A stretch of DNA of 64,000 bases. Origin: Lachnospiraceae bacterium (lineage in GTDB: Bacteria > Bacillota > Clostridia > Lachnospirales > Lachnospiraceae). Below the pieces are notes generated by a model. It made no database searches. It had not been told where the DNA came from and saw only the letters and a program-made list of their open reading frames with translations. Where the stretch lies: NCBI GenBank assembly GCA_009774175.1, contig VSNG01000003.1, forward strand, positions 82,368 to 146,367, written 5' to 3'. The position numbers and the translations under genes are program-made. Below are positions 35,777 to 44,040 of the stretch, one piece after another (position 1 is the first letter of the stretch; every line of letters begins with the position of its first letter).

Positions 35777-37579
35777 GTGGAAAAGATGGATTCACAAAAA
35801 AATGAAAACCTGTTGAATCTGGCGTTGCAGACGCCGGAAGCGGAGCGGGAGCGCTCTCTGGAATTGAATGTGGGGTATGACGAGCAGGAGCGGACATGGG
35901 AAGTGATCGTCAAATATCACGATTCCCTGGAGAGATTGGCGCGGTGGGGGATTGTGGCGGAGGAGATGATTGCGGGGTACGCCATTTTGACTGTGCCGGA
36001 GTCGGAAATAGAGCGTCTTGCCGAAGTGGAAGAAATTGAGTATGTGGAGAAGCCAAAACGTCTTTTCTTTTCTGATCTGTCCGGCAATACGGCGTCCTGC
36101 TATGCGCCGGGCAGTCCGATTTCACAGGAACTGACCGGGAAAGACGTGCTTGTTGCAGTCATTGACTCCGGGATCAGCTATTACAACCGGGATTTTCGAA
36201 ACGAAGACGGCACCACCAGAATTGTATATTTGTGGGATCAGGTGCTTAACCGGGAATTTAGTGCAGAGCAGATTAACGAGGCGCTTGCGGCAGGCAGCAG
36301 GGCCGCGGCTGAACAGCTTGTGCCGAGTATGGATATTAGCGGCCACGGGACGGCGGTGGCTGGAATCGCCGCAGGAAACGGCGGCGACAGAGGGCAGGCT
36401 TATGCCGGGATGGCCAGAGAGAGCGGACTTCTGATTGTGCGGCTGGGCGCGCCCAAAGAGGATTCTTTTCCCAGAACCACAGAACTGATGCGGGCATTGA
36501 CCTATGTGGTTAAAAAGGCGGTGGAGCTGAAAATGCCAGTGGCGGTGAATCTGAGCTTCGGGAACACCTACGGCGCACATAACGGCACGTCACTGCTGGA
36601 GCGGTTCATTAATAATGTTTCGGAAATCGGAAGAAGCGTCATTTGCGTGGGAAGCGGAAATGAGGGTGCGTCAGGCGGCCATGTGGGTGGCAGCGTACGT
36701 CTGGAAAGAATGGGCAGTTATGAAGTGACTAATTCGGTCAATCAGACTGATGCGAATGTCGACGGGCAGGACGTGAGGGTGGAAATGACCGTGGGAGCCT
36801 ATGAAAGAGGCCTGAATGTACAGCTGTGGAAAGAATACACCGATCGCTTTCTGGTGACATTGGTGTCGCCTTCCGGGGAGCGTTTTCAGGTGGATACTGA
36901 CCGTCCCGGTAAACAGATTTACCGGTTACAGCAGACGCAGATTCTGCTTTACAACGGCGAGCCTGCGCCTTATATGACGCCTCAGGAAATCTATTTCGAT
37001 TTTCTGCCTGTTTTGGGAGAATCCTATCTGGATCAGGGAGTGTGGACGTTTGTGCTTCGTCCCGTGCGGATCACTACGGGGAACTATACCTTTTATCTGC
37101 CCTCCTCTTCCGTGCGAAACGCCAACACCCGCTTTGTCAGAACGACGCCGGATGTGACGCTGACGATCCCTTCCACGGCGGGAAACGTTATCACGGTGGG
37201 GGCCTATGATCCTGTGTATGAGGCCTATGCGGATTTTTCGGGCAGAGGGTATCTGTATCAGGAGCAGGTGAACAGCCGCACTTCGGATACCTATGTGAAG
37301 CCGGATCTTGTGGCGCCGGGGGTGGGAGTGATTGCGCCGGACAGAGACGGCGGTTATTCGCCTGTTACGGGCACTTCCTTTGCCGCGCCTTTTGCCACAG
37401 GGGCGGCCGCTCTGCTGATGCAGTGGGGCATTGTTATGGGAAACGATCCCTACCTGTACGGGGAGAAGGTGAAGGCGTATCTTCGGAAGGGGGCGCAGCC
37501 GATCCGCGGCGTGGCGGAGTACCCGGATTCGAAGGTGGGGTATGGGGCGTTGTGCGTGGAATCCAGTCTGCCTATGTAA
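35777..37579 (+). CDS. subtilisin-like serine protease with inserted beta domain (CspB-like S8)
   Basis: The protein of about 600 residues is a subtilase with the triad Asp130 (AVIDSGI), His190 (DISGHGTAVAG) and Ser534 (TGTSFAAP), and the oxyanion Asn in GSGNEGASG. A beta-rich insertion of about 150 residues lies between the oxyanion Asn and the Ser, as in Csp proteases of clostridia, which have a jelly-roll insert. The N-terminal part resembles a prodomain (ERLARWGIVAEEMIAGYAIL). No signal peptide is present. Starts at GTG 35777 and ATG 35786 are both possible, neither with a strong ribosome-binding site. Csp proteases process spore-germination enzymes, but similar proteins occur widely in Lachnospiraceae without that role. 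A copy of its 3' end lies at 39703. Confidence 0.85.
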   Translation: MEKMDSQKNENLLNLALQTPEAERERSLELNVGYDEQERTWEVIVKYHDSLERLARWGIVAEEMIAGYAILTVPESEIERLAEVEEIEYVEKPKRLFFSDLSGNTASCYAPGSPISQELTGKDVLVAVIDSGISYYNRDFRNEDGTTRIVYLWDQVLNREFSAEQINEALAAGSRAAAEQLVPSMDISGHGTAVAGIAAGNGGDRGQAYAGMARESGLLIVRLGAPKEDSFPRTTELMRALTYVVKKAVELKMPVAVNLSFGNTYGAHNGTSLLERFINNVSEIGRSVICVGSGNEGASGGHVGGSVRLERMGSYEVTNSVNQTDANVDGQDVRVEMTVGAYERGLNVQLWKEYTDRFLVTLVSPSGERFQVDTDRPGKQIYRLQQTQILLYNGEPAPYMTPQEIYFDFLPVLGESYLDQGVWTFVLRPVRITTGNYTFYLPSSSVRNANTRFVRTTPDVTLTIPSTAGNVITVGAYDPVYEAYADFSGRGYLYQEQVNSRTSDTYVKPDLVAPGVGVIAPDRDGGYSPVTGTSFAAPFATGAAALLMQWGIVMGNDPYLYGEKVKAYLRKGAQPIRGVAEYPDSKVGYGALCVESSLPM

Positions 37580-37643
37580 ATGAGAGTAGATTTTTAGGGG
37601 AATAAGCACTTTGTTTTGGCATATATATTGTCGAATAAAGTGC
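37537..37643 (+). repeat. subtilase 3' end, first copy of a direct repeat
   Basis: This segment, which covers the last codons, stop and terminator hairpin of the subtilase, is about 93% identical to 39703-39808. The two copies flank the AlbA_2 gene region as direct repeats 2.17 kb apart. Confidence 0.9.
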
Positions 37644-37647
37644 TTTT
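37604..37647 (+). terminator. terminator of the subtilase gene
   Basis: AAGCACTTT (37604-37612) pairs with AAAGTGCTT (37637-37645) across a 24-base loop, followed by TT. The same sequence is found at 39769-39808, where the T-tract has been lost. Confidence 0.65.
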
Positions 37648-37857
37648 ATGATATATTTTTGTCATTCTGACTTATGTCCGTGATTTTTTAGATTATTATT
37701 AATATTTACTACAAAGTGTCAACTAAATGTGTGCAATACCATAAAGGAAATCAACTTACTTTCTCACAAAAAAATCAGATTCTACTTGTAAATAACAAAA
37801 AAATGATTATAATAATTGTTAGATTAAAAATTATTAGAATTGGTTGGAGGATATTTT

Positions 37858-39192
37858 GTGTTCGTAGAAAATAAAACAACTGAATTCAAGCGAGAATATG
37901 TTGAGAATATCAAAAATACGATTGTTGCATTTGCAAACTGTGATGGGGGTACACTTTATATCGGAGTGAATGATGATGGAACAGCTTGTGGTGTTGATAA
38001 TGTTGATGATACTATGTTGCGTGTAACCAATGCAATCAGAGATGCTGTGCGGCCAGATATTACTATGTTTGTGGAATGCCGTAATGATGTAATGGACGAA
38101 AAGGCAATTGTATGTGTAATTGTCCAACGCGGTACGGCAAGACCGTATTATCTGCAAGGAAAAGGAATTCGCCCGGAGGGTGTTTATGTTCGTCAGGGAG
38201 CATCGACAGTTCCGGCAACAGATACCGCTATCCTGAATATGATTAAGGATACCAGTGGTGACAGTTATGAGTCGGCTCGCTCTCTCGATCAGCATCTTAC
38301 TTTTAACAAAGTTGTCGATTTCTTTAATAAACGGAAGGTAGAGTTTGGAAGAACTCAGATGCGTTCACTTCACTTGATTGGTGAAGATGGTATGTACACG
38401 AATCTGGCATTTTTGCTGTCTGAACAGTGTACACATATGATTAAACTGGCTGTTTTTGAGGGGAGTAAGAAATCTGTATTCAGGGATCGACAGGAATTGT
38501 CGGGTTCCCTTTTAAATCAGATAGAGGAAGCTTTCAATTATATTGATCGTTACAATCGTACCCGTGCAGAATTCTCAGGGCTGGATCGGTTAGACATGAG
38601 AGATTATCCCACAGAAGCAATCCGTGAGGCACTACTGAATGCAATCGTCCATCGGGACTATTCTTTTAGCGGCGCTACTCTTATCAGTATTTTTGAAGAT
38701 CGAATTGAATTTGTAACAATCGGCGGTTTGGTAAAAGGAATTACATTGGATGACGTAAAGTTGGGAGTGTCTGTATTGCGCAATCAGCATTTAGCTAATA
38801 TTTTCTATCGTCTACGGCTGATTGAAGCATATGGTACAGGAATTCTTAAAATCAATGAGTGTTATAATGATTATGTTGTGAAACCTTTGATTGAAACAAC
38901 AAGTAATGCTTTTAAGATTACGCTTCCCAATACCAACTTCCATGCAGAAGAACAAAAAACTCAAAATATCCTTAGAACGGGTGGAGCTACCAGTGCAACA
39001 AAAAAAGGAGAACGAATTAATACTGTATTGAAACTGTGTCGCAGTAAAGGTTTTATTGTTCGTAGCGATGTAGAAATGGCACTTGGGGTGTCCCAATCTA
39101 CTGCAATCCTGCTTTTGCGAGAGCTGACTGATGACGGCGTACTGTTAAAAAAAGGAAAGACTAAAAACCTGCGATACTACGAGAATAAATAA
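37858..39192 (+). CDS. AlbA_2 / GHKL-ATPase DNA-binding protein
   Basis: The 444-residue protein starts at a GTG with TGGAGG 7 bases upstream. Residues about 3-125 are an AlbA_2 (Schlafen-type) domain (ENKTTEFKREYVENIKNTI, FANCDGGTLYIGVNDDG). About 230-350 are a divergent GHKL ATPase (PTEAIREALLNAIVHRDYSF, EAYGTGILKI). About 375-440 are a winged helix (VRSDVEMALGVSQSTAILLL). Such proteins are mostly described as regulators, some in defence or toxin-antitoxin settings. The gene is visibly richer in AT than the subtilase before it and lies between direct repeats, which suggests acquisition by transfer. Its 5' end is duplicated in part at 39806-39862. Confidence 0.85.
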   Translation: MFVENKTTEFKREYVENIKNTIVAFANCDGGTLYIGVNDDGTACGVDNVDDTMLRVTNAIRDAVRPDITMFVECRNDVMDEKAIVCVIVQRGTARPYYLQGKGIRPEGVYVRQGASTVPATDTAILNMIKDTSGDSYESARSLDQHLTFNKVVDFFNKRKVEFGRTQMRSLHLIGEDGMYTNLAFLLSEQCTHMIKLAVFEGSKKSVFRDRQELSGSLLNQIEEAFNYIDRYNRTRAEFSGLDRLDMRDYPTEAIREALLNAIVHRDYSFSGATLISIFEDRIEFVTIGGLVKGITLDDVKLGVSVLRNQHLANIFYRLRLIEAYGTGILKINECYNDYVVKPLIETTSNAFKITLPNTNFHAEEQKTQNILRTGGATSATKKGERINTVLKLCRSKGFIVRSDVEMALGVSQSTAILLLRELTDDGVLLKKGKTKNLRYYENK

Positions 39193-39700
39193 AGGAACGG
39201 TTGAAATTATGCCATTCAAATATGAGTGTGAAATTAACTAGCTTCGCACCAAAAATATTTAGGTAAAGATGAAGGCGAAGATATGCTTACGTTAAGTGAG
39301 AAATTTGTTCAACTGTCATTAACGGATGACAGTGATGCTGTTGTAGAAGAATAAAGGAGTGCCGTCAGAAAATTATAGTTTACAACATTATAAAAAGTAC
39401 TTTGTTTCAAAAGCACTTATCTATAATTTGGCTAGATTATCCCGGTTAGTGCCGGATGCGGCAGGTTTGGTCAGGCAGTTAAAGGGTTAGGGAACAGAAC
39501 TGTATGTGTGGAGCAGGAGCATGGTGGAAATAGTAGAGGAGATAATGAAGGCTGTTTCGGGTATTTCAACTTGACAATAATTTATCTCCGATTTTACCCT
39601 GACTTAGCAATAATTTACCACACACCCCACGAAGTTATGCGGGTTTCAGCGATTTTCGCTCAAAAAAGTGAAAAAAGTTCGTGACAATTACTTGACATCA
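39193..39700. other. region of degraded gene remnants and possible IS end
   Basis: No intact gene is present. Short protein-like runs include GKDEGEDMLTLSEKFVQLSL ending in TAA at about 39351-39353, and VPDAAGLVRQLKG then a stop and YVWSRSMVEIVEEIMKAVSG near 39450-39575. Around 39578-39695 the related motifs GACAATAATTTA, GCAATAATTTAC and GACAATTACTTGAC recur, as in the ends of some insertion sequences, but I cannot name a family. Confidence 0.45.
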
Positions 39701-39702
39701 GC

Positions 39703-39862
39703 GGGGTATGGGGCGTTGTGCGTGGAATCCGGTCTGCCTATGTAAAAGAGAGTAGATTTTGAGGGAATAAGCACTTTGTTTTAGCATATATGTTGTCGAA
39801 TAAAGTGCAAACTGTGACGGCGGTACACTTTATATCGGAGTGAACGACGATGGAACAGCTTG
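39703..39862 (+). pseudogene. chimeric remnant: subtilase tail joined to AlbA_2 gene head
   Basis: 39703-39808 copies 37537-37643 (subtilase end plus hairpin), and 39806-39862 copies 37932-37988 (the AlbA_2 gene from its FANCDGG codons), about 89% identical. The join is at a shared TGC and removes about 290 bases relative to the intact locus. It must come from a second copy of the subtilase / AlbA_2 junction that then suffered a deletion. Confidence 0.85.
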
Positions 39863-39984
39863 CTCGTCGTACATATAAAATTGGAGATATGGTTTTAGAG
39901 GGGAAGAAGATATATCCAGTTGTTGTGGCTCCAATCAGTACACACAAAATTATTAATTTATATAGTTAGAATATCGACCATCAA
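39863..39984 (+). other. short orphan reading-frame fragment before the HD/Hsp90-like gene
   Basis: Directly after the chimeric remnant an open stretch encodes RRTYKIGDMVLEGKKIYPVV and continues to a TAG near 39969. It looks like the end of an unrelated gene. No promoter for the next gene is obvious here. Confidence 0.4.
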
Positions 39985-42900
39985 ATGAAAAAGAGTGGAA
40001 AGCGGGGAAATTTTATGGTTCATTCAAAAAAACTGGAAGAAACGGCTCTCTGGCAGGTCTATCAGGTCAAAGCCGCTTCGGATAAAAAGCGAAGCGATTG
40101 GGTAAAGGACGTTTATGAGGCGGCGGCAAATTATATGAAGGATGTCCGCCTGACCTTTCAAAACTATACGCTGCATGATGAAACGCATATACTGAATGTA
40201 ATGGATGCAATGGGCGGATTGCTGGGGAACAAGATTGAACAGTTAACAGTCGGAGAAATAGAGCTGTTGATTCTGGCCGCATCTCTGCATGATTTGGGCA
40301 TGGTTTATACCGAGGAGGAAAGAGAACAGAGCTGTCGGGATGAAGAGACATGCAGGCGGTTTTTAAGAGAATATGCGCCGGAATTGTTGGGATCACCGGC
40401 GGCGGAGTGGCCGGAGAATATGCGGGAATGGTATCTTCGGACGTTACACCCCTATCGGTTATATGAGGTATTACAAAATAAAGGATGGAAGGAATTGTTT
40501 GATCGACGGCCTTTGGAAGTAGTGCCAAAGCCTTGTATGATAGCGGTTTGTCAGGCCCATGGGGAGGCCCCGGAAGAGCTCTTGCTCAAAGAGGATTTAA
40601 AGTATCTGGCGGCCAATGACGCAGAACCTCTGTTTTGTGCGTTGTTGCTTCGGCTGGGGGATATATTGGATTTTGACGATACGCGTGCACCCCAAATTTT
40701 GTACCAATATGTGGCCTGCAATGAAAAAAGCCGCACAGAGTGGGACAAACACCAGGCGTCAGCGGGATTTCGTTATCCGGCGTCGCCCTCAGCCAGCGAT
40801 TTGCCGTACAAGGCAAGGTGCACCAATCCGGGGGTGGAACATGCGGTCAGGGATTTTCTGGACTGGGTCGATGAAGAGCTGGGAAATTGCATTAAACTGC
40901 AAAAATGTTGTCAGACGGGCTGGCAGCAGAAATTTCCTTTTCCAAGAGCAGTGAAGAGAGATGAGATTGAGTCAGATGGGTATATGAGCGGGGACTTTTG
41001 TCTGACAATGGATCAGACACAGGTTTTACAGCTTCTGACAGGCGAAAATCTGTATGATAATACAGATGTGTTTGTCAGAGAATTATTGCAGAATGCGATA
41101 GACGCCACTTTGCTTCGGGGGAGGATGGAGCCGGATTTTATGCCGGAACAGTCTCGCATTGATTTATGGGAGTGGAACGATAAGGAGGGAAATATCTGGT
41201 TTCGGATAGACGACCAGGGGACGGGGATGACGCGTGGAATGCTGGAACGGTATTTCCTGAAAGTGGGCAACTCCTATTATAATTCGCGGGAACTGGAACG
41301 GGATTTGCGGGATCACGGGCGGATGGATAAATTTCATGGCATCAGCCGGTTCGGCATCGGTTTCTTATCTTGTTTTCTCTGTGGGGATTATGCAGAGGTT
41401 TCCACGCTCTATTTTGATGCGGATAAAAACCGCAGGGAGGAGGCGGCCGCGGAATCCTATCAGACGATCCGTTATGGGCTGCGTTTACAGGTTACGGGAC
41501 TGAGCGGTTACTTTACCTTGAAAAATCAGGCAAGTCATCATCAGACGGATGGGAGCTTACCGGCCCCGGACGGATATGAGGAAAAAAGGCCGGGCGGCAG
41601 GGAGAGGGAGGGTTACCGTGCCAATCCGGGCACTTCCATTGTGCTTCGTCTGGAACCGGGGAAGTTAGGCGCATTGAAGCTGCGGGAGGTGGCGGAAAAG
41701 TATTTATGCGGCGCCCGCGTACCGGTGTATTATAACAATGAACGGGTAGGGCAGACTTACGAGGAAATGATGGCGGCGGCACATGAAGCGGCGGGCGAAA
41801 AGCTTTATGAAATGTCTTCTGACATGAAAGAGCAGTTTGACCGCAGTTTTCCGGCGATTCGTGGCCAGTATCCTAAGATCGCGGTTTCGGTCATTCCGTT
41901 GGATACGGAAGAAAATCGGGTTTTATCGGATCTTTCAGGGGTACTTGTGAAATATGATGTGCGGTTTGATCAGGAGCCGCAGTGGAAAGTGGGCGATCAG
42001 ACCTACGAGGTTAGAGTAAAGGTTGATTTTAAAGAAAATGTTGCAGAAATAGGGCTTTGGAGCAGGAATAAGAGTACCGTTAATTATTGGGGTGATGACT
42101 GGAACGACTTGAAGCGAAAGTATGGTGTAGAGAAGGTAGTTGATTTGGAGATGAAATTCGCAGAATACACTGCTTGTCCCAAGGTAGAAGAAATCGCGGA
42201 GATATGGAAGCCGTTTTCTGGTCGAATGGATTTATATGAAGCTTGGAGACTTTATAATGATAGTTTACAAGAAACATATATGAAGGCTAAAACGACGGAA
42301 ATGGAATGTCCTGATTCTGTGCAGGTGAGTTCAAAATATGGGAGAATTGCATGTGTTTATAATGGGATTGCGGCGGGTGATTTGGTACCATATCCTTCTC
42401 AGTATGAAAATGGTTGTGGTGTATTTTTGCTGAGAGACACATGGAAACCGATGGTTGATATCAGACGATCTAAAGTATCAGAGCTGCCATTGATTGTTTT
42501 ATTGGCCATTTGCGGTATTCTAAGTAAGCATCAAATGCTGGATCAGCCGGGGCTGAGATGGGAGGGCTTAGGCGGGTGGAGAAACAGTACTTTAAAAGAT
42601 TGGAGGAAAATCAAAAATTCTCAGCCCGATATGTGGCTATGGAAGAATCAGGAGTATATTTTTGCAGAGATTAAGAGTATGCTACAAAAGCCTTTGCGGG
42701 GTGTCATAGCCAATCAGCTTACTCTATATGGTAATAGTGGTTACGTGGTTATACATAGGTATTTAATGGCCAGCTTTCAGGATCAATACCGACTGCTTAT
42801 TAATTACGAAGAAGGTCAGACGATTACCTTCTGTGAAAAGGACGGACATGAACCTGACGAAATCTATGATTTGTTCCCGCCCATGATGTTCTGCATGGCC

Positions 42901-43185
42901 GCAAGCGATCAGAGTCGTCGGTATATTTGCAGTGAGACATCTTATATACGAAGAGGCATTACGGCGGATCATCCGTTTATTATATGGCTATTTAACAATG
43001 CAGCGCAGTTAAAGCAATATTATCAAAGACAATTTCAACAGATTGTGGATTGTCTTTGCCAAAAAAGCGCACATGCCATAATAAAGGAATGCAATGACAT
43101 TCGTGAGCAGATAATGGCATTTTCAGAGCATCATAGTGTAGATGTAACTTCTTTCCCGATATTGAGCAAAGATGATTTCTGGTAA
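39985..43185 (+). CDS. HD-domain / Hsp90-like (GHKL) ATPase protein
   Basis: The 1066-residue protein has an N-terminal HD domain (first His in NYTLHDETHILNVMDAM, HD pair at about 102-103 in ASLHDLGM, later His and Asp in CQAHGE and LRLGDILDFDD). An Hsp90/MutL-type GHKL ATPase follows (N-box RELLQNAIDAT near 370, G1 RIDDQGTGMTRGM near 410, G2 GISRFGIGFLSCF near 455). The last 500 or so residues I do not recognise; they are poorer in GC. HD domains hydrolyse phosphate esters, often nucleotides, and GHKL domains gate conformational change on ATP. HD plus Hsp90-like proteins have been discussed as parts of bacterial conflict systems. A second possible start is the ATG at 40015. All ATP-site motifs look intact. 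Confidence 0.82.
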   Translation: MKKSGKRGNFMVHSKKLEETALWQVYQVKAASDKKRSDWVKDVYEAAANYMKDVRLTFQNYTLHDETHILNVMDAMGGLLGNKIEQLTVGEIELLILAASLHDLGMVYTEEEREQSCRDEETCRRFLREYAPELLGSPAAEWPENMREWYLRTLHPYRLYEVLQNKGWKELFDRRPLEVVPKPCMIAVCQAHGEAPEELLLKEDLKYLAANDAEPLFCALLLRLGDILDFDDTRAPQILYQYVACNEKSRTEWDKHQASAGFRYPASPSASDLPYKARCTNPGVEHAVRDFLDWVDEELGNCIKLQKCCQTGWQQKFPFPRAVKRDEIESDGYMSGDFCLTMDQTQVLQLLTGENLYDNTDVFVRELLQNAIDATLLRGRMEPDFMPEQSRIDLWEWNDKEGNIWFRIDDQGTGMTRGMLERYFLKVGNSYYNSRELERDLRDHGRMDKFHGISRFGIGFLSCFLCGDYAEVSTLYFDADKNRREEAAAESYQTIRYGLRLQVTGLSGYFTLKNQASHHQTDGSLPAPDGYEEKRPGGREREGYRANPGTSIVLRLEPGKLGALKLREVAEKYLCGARVPVYYNNERVGQTYEEMMAAAHEAAGEKLYEMSSDMKEQFDRSFPAIRGQYPKIAVSVIPLDTEENRVLSDLSGVLVKYDVRFDQEPQWKVGDQTYEVRVKVDFKENVAEIGLWSRNKSTVNYWGDDWNDLKRKYGVEKVVDLEMKFAEYTACPKVEEIAEIWKPFSGRMDLYEAWRLYNDSLQETYMKAKTTEMECPDSVQVSSKYGRIACVYNGIAAGDLVPYPSQYENGCGVFLLRDTWKPMVDIRRSKVSELPLIVLLAICGILSKHQMLDQPGLRWEGLGGWRNSTLKDWRKIKNSQPDMWLWKNQEYIFAEIKSMLQKPLRGVIANQLTLYGNSGYVVIHRYLMASFQDQYRLLINYEEGQTITFCEKDGHEPDEIYDLFPPMMFCMAASDQSRRYICSETSYIRRGITADHPFIIWLFNNAAQLKQYYQRQFQQIVDCLCQKSAHAIIKECNDIREQIMAFSEHHSVDVTSFPILSKDDFW

Positions 43186-43250
43186 TCATATTATGTAAGA
43201 AGACAGGCTCAATGATAGGACATTGATCCGATATAACACAGGAGTATCCC

Positions 43251-43982
43251 ATGAAAAAAACCATTAAAACCGCCATACTTACCCTGCTCCTCCTCACCCT
43301 GACCGTTTCCACGGCATTCCTGGCATATTTACATTTCTTCGCGTCAGACGGTAATGATCTTTCCGGGGAGTGGACGGCGGAGATTGATCTGACAAAGCAG
43401 GCCGCTGTCTCGGCTTATAGCTGGTTACAGGACATAGAAGGGGTGTCTCTTTCTCTGGAAGAGACAGAGGCTTACATACCGGAATTGACCGTTAGGGTCG
43501 ACCTTTCTTTTGCGCAGACTGTCGACGCAGCCGGCACTTTTTATTGCAGTGTGTCGCCGGAAAGCTATGAAGCTTGTCTACAGACAGCTTACGGGGCGCT
43601 CAGGACAGCCTTTCATGATCTGTTGGCCGAGAGGCTTCATATGGCGGGTTATACGGGCAGTACGGATGAGGAAGCGCTGGAAGCTCTTGTGGTGGAAACC
43701 TTCGGGATGTCCACGGAGGAGTATCTGGCGGCCAGTGTTCCCGGGCTGCTGCCTTTGTTTGATACGTTGCAGGCTCGTTTCGACGGCGGCGGTACTTACG
43801 AAATCACAGAAGGCGTTCTGACCAGACGGTTTGAAGAGGAGGGGACGGTTGTGACAAGGACGGAAACCTGCATTCGGCAGGACTGCCAACTGATTTTGCT
43901 GGAAGAAACTGGCGCAGATTCTTCGGTCGTTTCCTCCGATGAATACCCTGTGGTCTATACCTTACGGCAGTCCGCAAAATGA
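43251..43982 (+). CDS. hypothetical exported or membrane-anchored protein
   Basis: The 243-residue protein has an N-terminal signal or anchor (about 5-29, TAILTLLLLTLTVSTAFLAYL) and an acidic extracytoplasmic part rich in Glu, Thr and Ala. It has two Cys residues late in the sequence (TETCIRQDCQL). No known family is recognised. It lies 58 bases before a D,D-carboxypeptidase gene in the same direction, so a role at the cell wall is possible. AGGAG is present ahead of the start. Confidence 0.65.
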   Translation: MKKTIKTAILTLLLLTLTVSTAFLAYLHFFASDGNDLSGEWTAEIDLTKQAAVSAYSWLQDIEGVSLSLEETEAYIPELTVRVDLSFAQTVDAAGTFYCSVSPESYEACLQTAYGALRTAFHDLLAERLHMAGYTGSTDEEALEALVVETFGMSTEEYLAASVPGLLPLFDTLQARFDGGGTYEITEGVLTRRFEEEGTVVTRTETCIRQDCQLILLEETGADSSVVSSDEYPVVYTLRQSAK

Positions 43983-44040
43983 GCGGCTGCGACGGGTTGC
44001 TGGTAAAATCGGTTAAAAAATATAGTGGGGGAGGGCGCTT

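Noticed and set aside
35777..37579. Subtilase as a spore-germination Csp protease
   Set aside because: It has Csp-like architecture, but no germination genes are present, and similar proteins are common in Lachnospiraceae, so the role was not assigned.
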